Below, piece by piece: positions 27,947 to 37,527 of a stretch of DNA of 64,000 nucleotides. Source of the stretch: Candidatus Hecatella orcuttiae (GTDB lineage Archaea; Thermoproteota; Bathyarchaeia; Hecatellales; Hecatellaceae). The position numbers were made by a program, and so were the translations under genes. The stretch's first letter is position 1. Each line of letters starts with the position of its first letter. The notes below the pieces were generated by a model, which was given only the letters and a program-made list of their open reading frames with translations, searched no databases and had not been told where the DNA came from. Location: the NCBI GenBank assembly GCA_002011035.2, contig MTLY02000003.1, forward strand, positions 427,194 to 491,193, written 5' to 3'.

Positions 27947-28296
27947 GGCCTATGGGCAGGGATTACGTGGAAGAAACCATCCGGTCAGGGAAGCTCAGAG
28001 GCCCTGACAGGACCTGCCCCTATTATCCCTGCCACAGGGAAGGCCATGACTGCACATGGTGTTTCTGTCCCTTCTACCCCTGCTTGGACGAGTCCAAGGG
28101 AGGCCTATGGGTGAAAAATAGCCAGACAGGGAAAACCGTCTGGAGCTGCAAAGGCTGCGAATGGATTCATGAGCCTAAAATCGCTGAACGAGTGCTCGCC
28201 GAGCTGTTAAAGGTGAGAAACAAGCCCGGGGCCCCCAACCGCAGCCAGCTGCTTCGAATTTTAAGGCGAATCTCAGAGGAGGATCGGGGAAAATGA
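27943..28296 (+). CDS. Cysteine-rich small-domain protein (PF04071-like) in the cobalamin operon
   Basis: CPYYPCHREGHDCTWCFCPFYPC...WSCKGCEWIH; 4-nt overlaps on both sides. Confidence 0.75.
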   Translation: MRPMGRDYVEETIRSGKLRGPDRTCPYYPCHREGHDCTWCFCPFYPCLDESKGGLWVKNSQTGKTVWSCKGCEWIHEPKIAERVLAELLKVRNKPGAPNRSQLLRILRRISEEDRGK

Positions 28297-29840
28297 AGGC
28301 CAAAACGTTGATGGTTCAAGGAACTTCCTCCCACTGCGGTAAAACCTTGCTGGTCGCCGCTTTCTGCAGGATCTTTTCCGACGCCGGCTATAGGGTGGCA
28401 CCCTTCAAAGCTCAGAACATGTCCCTGAACTCCTTTGTCACCGAGGACGGAGCTGAAATCGCTCGGGCTCAGGCACTCCAAGCCTTCGCCGGCGAGGTTA
28501 AACCCTCCGCGGACATGAACCCCATCCTGCTCAAGCCCAAAGGCGACATGACCTCTCAGATAGTCTTCCACGGCAAGCCCTACAGGGATATGGGGGTTGA
28601 AGAATACTACAGGGATTTCGCCCTCACCAAAGGCTGGGAAGGCGTCCAAGCCTCCTTCAACCGGCTGGCTTCTGAATACGATTTGGTTCTCATCGAAGGG
28701 GCGGGGAGCCCTGCGGAGATTAACCTCTACGAAGTGGACATCGCCAACATGCGCACCGCGGAGGCCGTGGGAGCGCCTGTCCTGCTGGTTGCCGACATCG
28801 ACCGAGGCGGCGTCTTCGCCAACTTGGTAGGCACCATGGAGCTTCTTAAGCCTCGCCACCGGAAACTGGTCAGAGGCTTCATCATCAACAAGTTCCGAGG
28901 CCATCTGAGCCTCTTGGAGAAAGGCCTGAAGCAGCTGGAAGCCCTCACAGGGAAGCCTGTGCTGGGGGTTCTCCCTTACATCCCCGGCCTGCTGCTGCCG
29001 GGGGAAGACTCCGTTTCCCTAGAAGAAACCCGCCCTTCAGCTTCCCCAGTGTTGGACATCGCCGTCATCAGGCTGCCTAGGATATCCAACTTCACCGACT
29101 TCGACCCTCTCCAACTGGAGCCGGGGGTTCAGGTTCGCTACGTGGAATGCGCTGAGGCCTTGGGTAAGCCTGACGCCATCATTCTCCCGGGGACGAAGAA
29201 CACCGTTCAAGACCTCCTCTGGCTGCGAAGCTCCGGGTTAGCCGCTGAGATCATTCGAAGGGCGTTGGAGGACCATACCCCTATCCTAGGAATCTGCGGA
29301 GGCTACCAGATGCTGGGAAAACGCGTCGTCGACGAAAAAGGAATCGAAGGCGGGTCTTCCACATGCGTGGAAGGTTTAGGCCTCTTGGACGTGGTCACCG
29401 AGTTCGGAGCGTACGCTAAGACAACCCGGCAGGTTTCGGCTCAGGTGGTGGGAGACGGCCCTCTGCTGGGGGCGGTTAAGGGTGAAAGCTTTTCCGGATA
29501 CGAAATCCACATGGGCACCACCCATCTGGGGAAAGACGTTCAGCCGGCTTTCCGAATAACCCGGTTGGGTAAAAAGCCTGCGCGAAGGCTGGAAGGCGTC
29601 ACCGACAGGCGGGGGCTAGTCATCGGAACCTACATCCACGGCCTTTTCGACGCGCCCCCCATCCGGAAAGCCTTCCTCACCTATCTATCCTCCCGGAAAG
29701 GCGCTGTCTTCAACCGGTTTAGGGGAAGCGTCTGGAAAGCTTGGCAGCGGGACCTAGAAAAGCTAGCCCAAACCGTTAAAAACCATGTGGACATGGACAA
29801 AGTCTGCGAAATAGTGGGACTGCCTCCCCTCGGCGGCTGA
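28293..29840 (+). CDS. cobQ: Cobyric acid synthase (CobQ/CbiP)
   Basis: MVQGTSSHCGKTLLVAAFCRIF, APFKAQNMSLNSFVT, ILGICGGYQMLG. Confidence 0.96.
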   Translation: MKAKTLMVQGTSSHCGKTLLVAAFCRIFSDAGYRVAPFKAQNMSLNSFVTEDGAEIARAQALQAFAGEVKPSADMNPILLKPKGDMTSQIVFHGKPYRDMGVEEYYRDFALTKGWEGVQASFNRLASEYDLVLIEGAGSPAEINLYEVDIANMRTAEAVGAPVLLVADIDRGGVFANLVGTMELLKPRHRKLVRGFIINKFRGHLSLLEKGLKQLEALTGKPVLGVLPYIPGLLLPGEDSVSLEETRPSASPVLDIAVIRLPRISNFTDFDPLQLEPGVQVRYVECAEALGKPDAIILPGTKNTVQDLLWLRSSGLAAEIIRRALEDHTPILGICGGYQMLGKRVVDEKGIEGGSSTCVEGLGLLDVVTEFGAYAKTTRQVSAQVVGDGPLLGAVKGESFSGYEIHMGTTHLGKDVQPAFRITRLGKKPARRLEGVTDRRGLVIGTYIHGLFDAPPIRKAFLTYLSSRKGAVFNRFRGSVWKAWQRDLEKLAQTVKNHVDMDKVCEIVGLPPLGG

Positions 29841-29845
29841 AGAAC

Positions 29846-30814
29846 ATGGCCTCCCCTGGAACTCTACCGTTGGGTGTTCCTCTCGGAATATTAGCCTTAG
29901 CCCTACTGGTCGACTACGTGTTCGGGGAGCCTCCTGCTAGGTTTCACCCCACTGTTTGGATGGGAAAATTCGCAGCGGCCTTAGAGCCCAAACTGGGAGG
30001 TAGAAGTCCCCGTGTTGAAAAGCTGGGAGGCGTTTTCTTAGCCCTAGCCTGTCCTCTTCTGTTCGCGGTTCCGGTTTTTTTCGCCCTAGCCTTGGCCAAA
30101 CACCATCTCGGCTTAGCAGCCTACACGGTGGCGGCGGCTGTCCTCCTCAAACTCACCTTCGCCATCAAAGCCATGGAAGAACATGCCTTTCCCATAGCTG
30201 AAGCATTGAGGCGGAGGAAGCTGGGGGAAGCGAGGCGCTTGGTCTCGCGGATTGTGGGCAGGGATACAGCGGAGCTTAACGAGGAGCAGGTCATATCCGC
30301 CGCCGTCGAGTCGGTGGGAGAAAGCACCGTAGACGGGGTGGTGGCACCTCTGTTCTACTTCGCCCTCCTAGGCGTGCCCGCCGCCGTTGCCTACAGGGCT
30401 GTTAACACCTTGGATTCGATGGTGGGCTACAGGAACTACAAGTACGCTAACCTAGGCTTTTTTCCCGCCAGGTTGGACGCTTGGGCTAACTGGTGCCCGG
30501 CGAGGCTGACAGGGTTTCTGATGGTCTTAGCCGCCGGGCTTCTGGGGGAGGATTGGCGGAAGGCCTTGGAAACCCTGCGGAGGGACAGAAGCAGAACTCC
30601 CAGCATCAACGCAGGCTGGCCTCTTTCCGCCATGGCTGGAGCCTTGGGTGTTAGGTTGGAGAAGCCGGGCTTCTACGCCCTCGGCGACGGAGCCAGCCCT
30701 CTTAAACCAGAGCATATTTTCAGGTCTCTCCGCATTATGAAGCTAACCGCCTACCTCTTCATCGGGTTGGTGGTTATCCCCGTTGCTGTGGGAATTATCA
30801 CAGTCATAGGGTGA
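29846..30814 (+). CDS. cbiB: Adenosylcobinamide-phosphate synthase (CbiB/CobD)
   Basis: LLVDYVFGEPPARFHPTVWMGK; AAVESVGESTVDGVVAPLFYFALLG; NTLDSMVGYRN. Confidence 0.95.
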   Translation: MASPGTLPLGVPLGILALALLVDYVFGEPPARFHPTVWMGKFAAALEPKLGGRSPRVEKLGGVFLALACPLLFAVPVFFALALAKHHLGLAAYTVAAAVLLKLTFAIKAMEEHAFPIAEALRRRKLGEARRLVSRIVGRDTAELNEEQVISAAVESVGESTVDGVVAPLFYFALLGVPAAVAYRAVNTLDSMVGYRNYKYANLGFFPARLDAWANWCPARLTGFLMVLAAGLLGEDWRKALETLRRDRSRTPSINAGWPLSAMAGALGVRLEKPGFYALGDGASPLKPEHIFRSLRIMKLTAYLFIGLVVIPVAVGIITVIG

Positions 30815-31968
30815 AACGGATGAAAAAACCCGTGAAGTTCGAAGGAAAAACTCCCATCGAAGATGTGAGATGCCGCCTTGAAAAAGGCACCCTCATCCTA
30901 GAGTCTAAACGGCTGCTCACCGTCCTAAGCTCAGCTGTTTTAAACGGGGGAATCCGCAAGGCCAAAGCCATCATCAACCACCACGTCCCCAAAAACTTCC
31001 ACTACAAGAAACCCGGAGAATTCCTCAGAAAAGTAGCTGGGCGGCTGAATCTACCGGAGCCCGTGGTGGGTTTGATGACTGCGGCTGACGTGAGAAAAGC
31101 CGCTACCATAACTCACAGAAGCCGAGAGCTCACCGTCTACGCCTTGGTCACCGCTGGGCTTTCCAACCCCGCCACGGCAGGCGACAGACCCGTTAACCCA
31201 GCGGCTTCCGGCACCATCAACATCATCCTCCTCGTCGACGGCAACCTCAGCGAAGGCTGCATGGTGGGAGTGGTGAAAACAGCCACAGAAGCCAAGGCTG
31301 TGGCGTTGAGGGAGCTGGATGTGAGAAGCCAATATTCAGGCCAGCTGGCCAGCGGAACCACCAGCGACGCCTTGGCAGTCGCCCACACGGGGCGAGGGGC
31401 CCTCATCGAATATGCGGGAACCGCCACAAAGCTCGGTGAACTGGTAGGCCGGTCGGTCAAGTTGGCTGTGAAGGAGGCAGTCCTAAGGCAGAACGGCCTC
31501 GTCCCCCACCGCCCCCTCATCCAAAGGCTTAAAGAAAGAGGAATCACCCTCAACCGCCTAGTTCAAACAGCCATGAGGCTCTGCGTTCACCATCCCAGCA
31601 TGGGGTCTAAGGAGCGAATAAGAAAGATCTTAGAAGAAGGCTTCGACAAAGCCCTAGCCGACGTGAACGTGGCCGCCTTGGTGATGGCGGGGCTGAGGCT
31701 TGAAGAAGAAGGCAGCCTCAGCCTCCTCCCCGGCATGCCGGGGGAAATCTTCCGGGAAGACCCGGTAAACCTGTTGGCAGACGAAATCTTAGGAATGGCC
31801 ATCAGCAACTACATTGCCGGAAGTAAGGGAGTCTTCGAATTCGTCCGCTTCGACAAGGCTAAACCCGGCGTTCTCGGAAAGCTGGGGCCTTTCTCCGACG
31901 ACGCCATAGGCGGCCTCGTAGCCGGCGTCTCGTCGAACATGTACACGGCTCTCCTAGGAAGGAAATGA
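30811..31968 (+). CDS. cbiS: CbiS-type fusion: adenosylcobinamide amidohydrolase (CbiZ) plus alpha-ribazole phosphatase (CobZ/PgpA-like)
   Basis: N-terminal VLSSAVLNGGIRKAKAIINHHVPKNF...GLMTAADV (CbiZ); C-terminal PgpA-like half MSNYIAG...GPFSDDAIGGLVAGVSSNMY-type sequence. Confidence 0.85.
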   Translation: MKRMKKPVKFEGKTPIEDVRCRLEKGTLILESKRLLTVLSSAVLNGGIRKAKAIINHHVPKNFHYKKPGEFLRKVAGRLNLPEPVVGLMTAADVRKAATITHRSRELTVYALVTAGLSNPATAGDRPVNPAASGTINIILLVDGNLSEGCMVGVVKTATEAKAVALRELDVRSQYSGQLASGTTSDALAVAHTGRGALIEYAGTATKLGELVGRSVKLAVKEAVLRQNGLVPHRPLIQRLKERGITLNRLVQTAMRLCVHHPSMGSKERIRKILEEGFDKALADVNVAALVMAGLRLEEEGSLSLLPGMPGEIFREDPVNLLADEILGMAISNYIAGSKGVFEFVRFDKAKPGVLGKLGPFSDDAIGGLVAGVSSNMYTALLGRK

Positions 31969-31974
31969 AACCCC

Positions 31975-32730
31975 ATGGAATGGTTGAAGGCGATAAGGGA
32001 CATCTTCGGCTTCTTCACCGTCATCCCTGTTAAAACAGACTCGCAATCTCTAAACCGAACCGCCAGCTACATGTTCCTATCCCCTCTGGCAGGCGGCTTC
32101 ATCGGCCTTTCAGCCGGTCTCCTCGCATGGGCTCTGTTTCATGCCATTCCCCCTCTCCTCGTAGGGATGGTAACAATGGGGTTCATCCTTTTGCTCACAG
32201 GCCTCCACCATACCGACGGACTGCTGGACTTCGGAGACGGCTTGATGGCCCAAGGCTCTTGGGAGCGCAAACTCCAAGTCATGCACGACCGTCAAACCGG
32301 TACAGGGGGACTGGTCCTAGGTCTCGTCGTCATCCTGATTACCGCCTTCGCTATCTCTGAACTAGGCTTAGAGGCGCTGCGGGGCTTAGTTGCGGCTGAA
32401 GTCTCAGCTAAACTCTCCATGGTAGTGGGCACTTGGGCCGGCAGACCGGCTCATGAGGGTTTAAGCAGCCTCTTCATCAAAGCCATGCATGGGCGCGGCC
32501 GGAAACTTCGCTTGGCAGGAGGTCTACTCCTATCCTCTGGTATAGCCTTCCCCCTTCTTGGAGGAAGAGGTCTGCTCCTCTTGGCCGCCGGGATCATCAC
32601 AGCCCTCGTATTGGTGGCGGTTTCGAACAGAAACTTCGGAGGCATAACCGGCGATGTGCTTGGGGCCTCCAACGACCTCGCACGTATGACTTCCCTCCTA
32701 ACTTTCCTCGTCGTGACTCCATGGATTTGA
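31975..32730 (+). CDS. cobS: Adenosylcobinamide-GDP ribazoletransferase
   Basis: GLHHTDGLLDFGDGLMAQGSWERKLQVMHDRQTGTGGL; GGITGDVLGASNDLARM. Confidence 0.95.
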   Translation: MEWLKAIRDIFGFFTVIPVKTDSQSLNRTASYMFLSPLAGGFIGLSAGLLAWALFHAIPPLLVGMVTMGFILLLTGLHHTDGLLDFGDGLMAQGSWERKLQVMHDRQTGTGGLVLGLVVILITAFAISELGLEALRGLVAAEVSAKLSMVVGTWAGRPAHEGLSSLFIKAMHGRGRKLRLAGGLLLSSGIAFPLLGGRGLLLLAAGIITALVLVAVSNRNFGGITGDVLGASNDLARMTSLLTFLVVTPWI

Positions 32731-32916
32731 TCTATCTTCTTCTCCAACGCAGTAAGTTGTCTGATAAACCTTGATGAAGGCGTTCTAGCGCTCCAGGAAA
32801 ATAATTTTTTTGAGTTACTAGAGAGAAAGCAGTAAACATCGAATGATGAGTGCGAAGTTCACAAAGTCAAGTTCTTAACTGAAGCTGTCTATGATTATTG
32901 GAGGGTAAGGAGTAGG

Positions 32917-34188
32917 ATGGAAATCTGCGCGGTGAGTCAGTCTTTCTATCCCTACGCAGGAGGTGTCTCCTACTACCTTCTGTGGTTAGGCCGGAAACTG
33001 CGGAAGCAGGGGCATAAGCTCTACGTCGTTCACCTTCGCCCCTTGAAAGCTCCGGCCAAAGACGTGGTGGAAGACATCAAAGTTTACAGGGTTCCGGAAA
33101 CCTCTTTAGACCCGCGGATTGTTTCCGGGTACACTCGGTTTAAAGAACTGATCCTGAAAGTTTTCCACGGTGAAGAAAGCTCTGAAGAGAAGCTGATAAA
33201 CAAGCATCTTTACGGGTTCAACGAGTATTTCGCCATCAACAAAATGTTCGCCGATAAGATCAGCGAGCTTTATGATGAAACCGGATTCGACCTTCTTCAC
33301 GTGCACGATTTTCAAGTCCTCCTGATGGGGTCTATGCTCCGGGAGCTGAAAATCCCCAAAGTATTCACTTGGCATATTCCCTTCACCGAGGAGGTTCCGA
33401 AAAGATGGCGGGAGTTTATCGTTCAACACATGCAAGAATACGATCGCGTAGTCTTGTCGACCCGGGTCTACGTGTCCACAGCCCTTCAAAGCGGCCTCAG
33501 TTGGGATAAAGTCCGATGCATCTACCCTTTCGTCGCCGTGGAAAAAGTAAAGGTCAGCCGCTTCCGCAAAAAATACGGGCTAAGTCGGGAGGAAAAAATC
33601 ATCCTCTGCGTGGCCAGGATCGACCAGTTTAAGGGTCAAGATATCCTGATAAAAGCTTTGCCTCGCATCTTGGAAAAAGAGCCCCATGTGAGATGCGTCT
33701 TTGTGGGGAACGGGTCCATGACCAAGGATGTCCTTAAAGCCAGCGAAAAAAAGCAGTATGAGGAGCGCTTGAAAAGCCTCATACATGAAATGAATCTGAA
33801 AGATCACGTGATATTCACCGGCCACATTTCCAGAAGCGACCTCATGCAAGCCTATAAAGCATGCGACGTCGTTGTTCTCCCCTCCATCATGGAAGGTTTC
33901 GGCTTAGCGATAACTGAAGGCATGGCCTTCGGTAAACCCGTCATCGGCTCGGCTGTGGGGGGAATAAAAAGCCAAATATGGCCTGGAGTCAACGGATACC
34001 TGGTTGAAGCAGGCAACGTCACCCAGCTGGCTGAGGCCTTGGTGAAGGTTCTGTCGGATAAAGAGCTTAAGGAAAAGCTGGGAAGGAGAGCGAGAGAAAT
34101 CTATGAGAGAAACTACAGCGTAGCCAGAGGTGTAAAAGACAACATAGAGCTTTACGAAGATATCCTAGGCTACAACTGGAAAAAATAG
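32917..34188 (+). CDS. GT4-family glycosyltransferase, TreT-like
   Basis: FDLLHVHDFQVLLMGSMLRELKIPKVFTWHIPFTEEVPKRWREF; PSIMEGFGLAITEGMAFGKPVIGSAVGGI. Confidence 0.85.
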   Translation: MEICAVSQSFYPYAGGVSYYLLWLGRKLRKQGHKLYVVHLRPLKAPAKDVVEDIKVYRVPETSLDPRIVSGYTRFKELILKVFHGEESSEEKLINKHLYGFNEYFAINKMFADKISELYDETGFDLLHVHDFQVLLMGSMLRELKIPKVFTWHIPFTEEVPKRWREFIVQHMQEYDRVVLSTRVYVSTALQSGLSWDKVRCIYPFVAVEKVKVSRFRKKYGLSREEKIILCVARIDQFKGQDILIKALPRILEKEPHVRCVFVGNGSMTKDVLKASEKKQYEERLKSLIHEMNLKDHVIFTGHISRSDLMQAYKACDVVVLPSIMEGFGLAITEGMAFGKPVIGSAVGGIKSQIWPGVNGYLVEAGNVTQLAEALVKVLSDKELKEKLGRRAREIYERNYSVARGVKDNIELYEDILGYNWKK

Positions 34189-36146
34189 TCAGGCCTCAAG
34201 CCTTGACTAAGATACGGGGTAAACGCCATCTTAACCTGTTGAGCTTGACTGTTGGAAATCAGTCTCGCTGAAGACAGTCGGTCTAATCCCTCGTAAAGAA
34301 CTCTCAGGGTTTCGCTATCCTTGACAAGGTCGACGACGGAGCTGCTTTCTCTAACTTCAAAAGAAAGGGTGCCATCGCACTTTAAGGCCTCCAGCAGCTT
34401 CGCCCCCAAAATTTTCTCAAAGCCGACGTTTGCGGGCTTCAAAACAATTCTTTTTCTACCTAAGGCTTCTTTTACAGTTTCCCCGATCATAGGCGGATAG
34501 ATCTTCTCAGAAATCCCCTCCGAAGTTTCGTAGCAAACATGGTAGAAGGGAATCTGAAGAACTGTTGTTTCAGCAACCTTCATTCCCTTGGTGGTTATCA
34601 CGTATTTCTGAAGGCTGTCAATGAAGGCTGTTTGGCTTTCTATCAAACAGTCAATTTGTTTTCTTATTTCCTCCGTCCTTTTTTTCATTTCATAGATGGT
34701 CTTCTGTTCAACCCTGATTTTTTTCCTCATCTCAGCCTTAAGGAAAGGCACTTTTGCTTGAAGGTCTTTAACCTGCGAGCGGTAGTGTTTCTCAATTTTT
34801 TGATGTTCTTCTTCCGCCCGTATTCGAGTATCCTCCATCTCCCTAGGGAGGGACGCTAAGTGAGCTCTTTTCTCTTTCTCCAACTCCTCGAGCTCAACAA
34901 TCTTCTCCTTCAGGTCGTATATTCTCCGCTCAATCTCACTTATGCTGGATTGAACCTTCTGCCGTGTTTCCTCTTTTTTTCGAGTTTCCTGACGGATTTC
35001 AAGGATCTTTTGGTTTAATTCCCCCATTTCTTGCTCTATTTTTTTCAACGGCTTTCTTATCTCTTCCTCCCTCTTACCGCCCTTGTGGGTTTCCACTAGA
35101 CCTTGAAGCTTTGAGTATTCCATTTTCAGGTCACTAAGCCGCATCGTGAGGGTGTGCAACTGCGTGGATAAGACATCTTGCTGGCTAAGGGTTTTCTTAA
35201 GTTCCCTTTCAAGTCTTTCCTTTTGAGGCTTCAGTTCAGATAAAATTCTACTGTATTCTTCTCTTTTTTGTTTTAATTCCCTGATTTCCCCCTCCAATTT
35301 ATAGGAGTCTTTTTCCATCATGTCGAGGGTTGAAATTAAAGTTTTTTCAACCTCAGTAACCTGAGACTGGTATTTATCGTATAGCTTAGCCAGCTTAGTT
35401 TCAACCGTCTTACTTTCTTTCTCTATGGAGGGGAGAAACTCCGACTCGATTTCCTTGATTCTCTCGATCTGACGTAGACTCCAGTGGTAGGTTTGATGCA
35501 CTAAAAGGTCTTTGGCGGAGGTAAGTTTCTTGATACCCTCAGATGCATCCGCGTACATTCTCGTGAAAATGTTGAAAATCTCCTCCACCTGTTCCCAGGA
35601 TACTCTGGGAGGTAGGGATACAGCTTTTGCAATTTCCTCCCTTCGAAAATGGGCCATGCAGGGTTGGAGGTCGTAGACGAAGCTTTCATGGGGGACAAGC
35701 CCTGAAACGGCGAAGGATCTGGATCCCCTAAAACATGCAAAGGTAACTTGGTGTTTTCTCAGGCTTGCCAAATAATCTTCCGCGGAGTTAACCTCTTTGA
35801 TATCGTTGAGGAAACTGTCTACGTCTGGCAGTTCATCGTAGTCTATGATGCTGTGGAAGATTCCCAGCCCTTCAATGATCAGGCATGTTTCATCTTTCCA
35901 AGGCTTAGCCCAGAGAGGATAGAAAATCTTGGTGACGCTCAGATTTTTAACAGTTTTAGAGTGTTTTTTCCCAATTTTCTCTTTGAACTTTTCAATTAAT
36001 GGCCGTTCCCCATCTATTCCCAGCCATTCATACCATATTCTCAAAAAAAGAAAGGCTATTTCAACTTCTTTTGAAGCCTCTTTTTTCTGTCCTTTCTCCG
36101 TAACTTCGAAGGCGTAAGGGAAAACTAGAGGCTCAAGTTCCTCCAA
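34170..36146 (-). CDS. Large coiled-coil protein of unknown function (658 aa)
   Basis: Long central heptad-rich region with non-coiled N- and C-terminal domains; TTG start with upstream TATA-like tataaaaa. Confidence 0.8.
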   Translation of the reverse strand: MEELEPLVFPYAFEVTEKGQKKEASKEVEIAFLFLRIWYEWLGIDGERPLIEKFKEKIGKKHSKTVKNLSVTKIFYPLWAKPWKDETCLIIEGLGIFHSIIDYDELPDVDSFLNDIKEVNSAEDYLASLRKHQVTFACFRGSRSFAVSGLVPHESFVYDLQPCMAHFRREEIAKAVSLPPRVSWEQVEEIFNIFTRMYADASEGIKKLTSAKDLLVHQTYHWSLRQIERIKEIESEFLPSIEKESKTVETKLAKLYDKYQSQVTEVEKTLISTLDMMEKDSYKLEGEIRELKQKREEYSRILSELKPQKERLERELKKTLSQQDVLSTQLHTLTMRLSDLKMEYSKLQGLVETHKGGKREEEIRKPLKKIEQEMGELNQKILEIRQETRKKEETRQKVQSSISEIERRIYDLKEKIVELEELEKEKRAHLASLPREMEDTRIRAEEEHQKIEKHYRSQVKDLQAKVPFLKAEMRKKIRVEQKTIYEMKKRTEEIRKQIDCLIESQTAFIDSLQKYVITTKGMKVAETTVLQIPFYHVCYETSEGISEKIYPPMIGETVKEALGRKRIVLKPANVGFEKILGAKLLEALKCDGTLSFEVRESSSVVDLVKDSETLRVLYEGLDRLSSARLISNSQAQQVKMAFTPYLSQGLRPDYFFQL

Positions 36147-36234
36147 ATTTTTATAGGCTCCTTTGAATCGGTTTAAATCAGCAAGATACCCTTAAGAGGA
36201 TCGATATTTTCACAATTAAACTTTGTTCACCTAA

Positions 36235-36285
36235 CGTTTTTTGAGGATTTTTCTTGACGCGTAAGCGTTGAAGCCCTCAAAAACG
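36235..36285. other. Long inverted repeat in divergent intergenic region
   Basis: CGTTTTTTGAGG / CCTCAAAAACG (11 pairs, one bulge) enclosing ACGC-GTAA-GCGT. Confidence 0.5.
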
Positions 36286-36380
36286 GGTCTGCCAGATAAT
36301 TTTTAAACCTACCGTCGATAAGAATCTCCCAGAGCTTAAAGCTTAAACGTACTTCTCCATATAGAGGACGCCTGATCCTC

Positions 36381-37148
36381 ATGCGGTATCTGTTCGCTCA
36401 TTGGCCGGATGTCGAGAAACTTATCAAAACCCGAGGAAGAGCAGTTATCCTGAGCGATTATGATGGCACTTTAACGCCTATAGTCGATAGGCCTGAACTG
36501 GCTTTGCTGCCGGAGAAGATGAGGAGGCTTCTCAACTCCTTAGCTCACCATCCCCACTTCACCCTCGCCATCATAACAGGCAGAGCCTTGGAGGACATCA
36601 AAAAATTGGTTGGCGTGAAAGGCGTATACTATGCGGGAAACCACGGCCTAGAAATAGAAGGCCCCGGCTTAACTCTCAGGCACCCCAGCGCATTGGCGGC
36701 AAGACCTGTCATCGCTCAAATCTGCCGGGAATTGAGGAGCCGGTTAAGCCGGGTGCCCGGGGTTATGGTGGAGGACAAAGGGCTAAGTGCCAGTCTCCAC
36801 TATCGCCTAGTTTCCCGAGAAAAAATCCCCTCCGTGAAAAGGGCTCTTCTCCAAGTAACCCGCGGTTTTGGGGAGGTCAAAATCACCGAGGGTAAAAAGG
36901 TATTTGAAATCAGGCCTGATGTGGCTTGGGATAAAGGGGCGGCTGTTCGCTGGCTTTTGAAGGCCATGAAAAACTCCGGCTTCCCCATTTACTTGGGAGA
37001 TGATCAAACGGATGAAGATGCCTTCAAAGCCTTAGACGATGGAGTTACAATCCTCGTGGCGGCTAGGAGAAGGCCTTCTAAGGCGAAGTTTTTTGTGCGA
37101 GGCGTTCCAGAAGTTCAAGAATTTTTCCGACGGCTAGCCGGTTTGTAG
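36381..37148 (+). CDS. otsB: Trehalose-6-phosphate phosphatase-like HAD protein (OtsB family)
   Basis: VILSDYDGTLTPIVDRPE, GNHGLEIEGPG, YLGDDQTDEDAFKAL. Confidence 0.88.
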   Translation: MRYLFAHWPDVEKLIKTRGRAVILSDYDGTLTPIVDRPELALLPEKMRRLLNSLAHHPHFTLAIITGRALEDIKKLVGVKGVYYAGNHGLEIEGPGLTLRHPSALAARPVIAQICRELRSRLSRVPGVMVEDKGLSASLHYRLVSREKIPSVKRALLQVTRGFGEVKITEGKKVFEIRPDVAWDKGAAVRWLLKAMKNSGFPIYLGDDQTDEDAFKALDDGVTILVAARRRPSKAKFFVRGVPEVQEFFRRLAGL

Positions 37149-37168
37149 ATGAAAAAGGAGTCTTCAGC

Positions 37169-37402
37169 CTAAGCCTTCCATATTACGGTCATCGTCAGTG
37201 TGCTTTTTACGTTTTCCAGTTTTCTGATCTCCGCTATGCAATCTTTCAGTTCGTCGTCAGTTTCCGCTTCTATTTTCGCTATGAGGTCGTAGATGCCGTA
37301 GACGAAGTACACGTCTTTAACGCTTTTCAACTCAGTGACGGCTTTCGCAACTTCTTTCTCCGTGCCCGGTTCTACGTTTACCATGACAAAGGCTAAAACC
37401 AT
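37169..37402 (-). CDS. Stand-alone Lrp/AsnC ligand-binding (RAM) domain protein
   Basis: VMVNVEPGTEKEVAKAVTELKSVKDVYFVYGIYDLIAKIEAE; no HTH. Confidence 0.85.
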   Translation of the reverse strand: MVLAFVMVNVEPGTEKEVAKAVTELKSVKDVYFVYGIYDLIAKIEAETDDELKDCIAEIRKLENVKSTLTMTVIWKA

Positions 37403-37527
37403 GAGCTCCCCTTCTCTCAAAAAAAGAGGCAGCGGCCTCAATAAAACTTTTTTAAAGGCCTACTCCCCTCCAACCGTTTTTAACGGAATCTGGAGTCCTT
37501 CCCTTTAAAGAGCCGGTCTAAGTGTTA

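Noticed and set aside
32730-32916. Possible C/D box sRNA (TTGATGA, ATGATGA and CTGA motifs)
   Set aside because: Box spacing does not form a convincing C-D'-C'-D arrangement.
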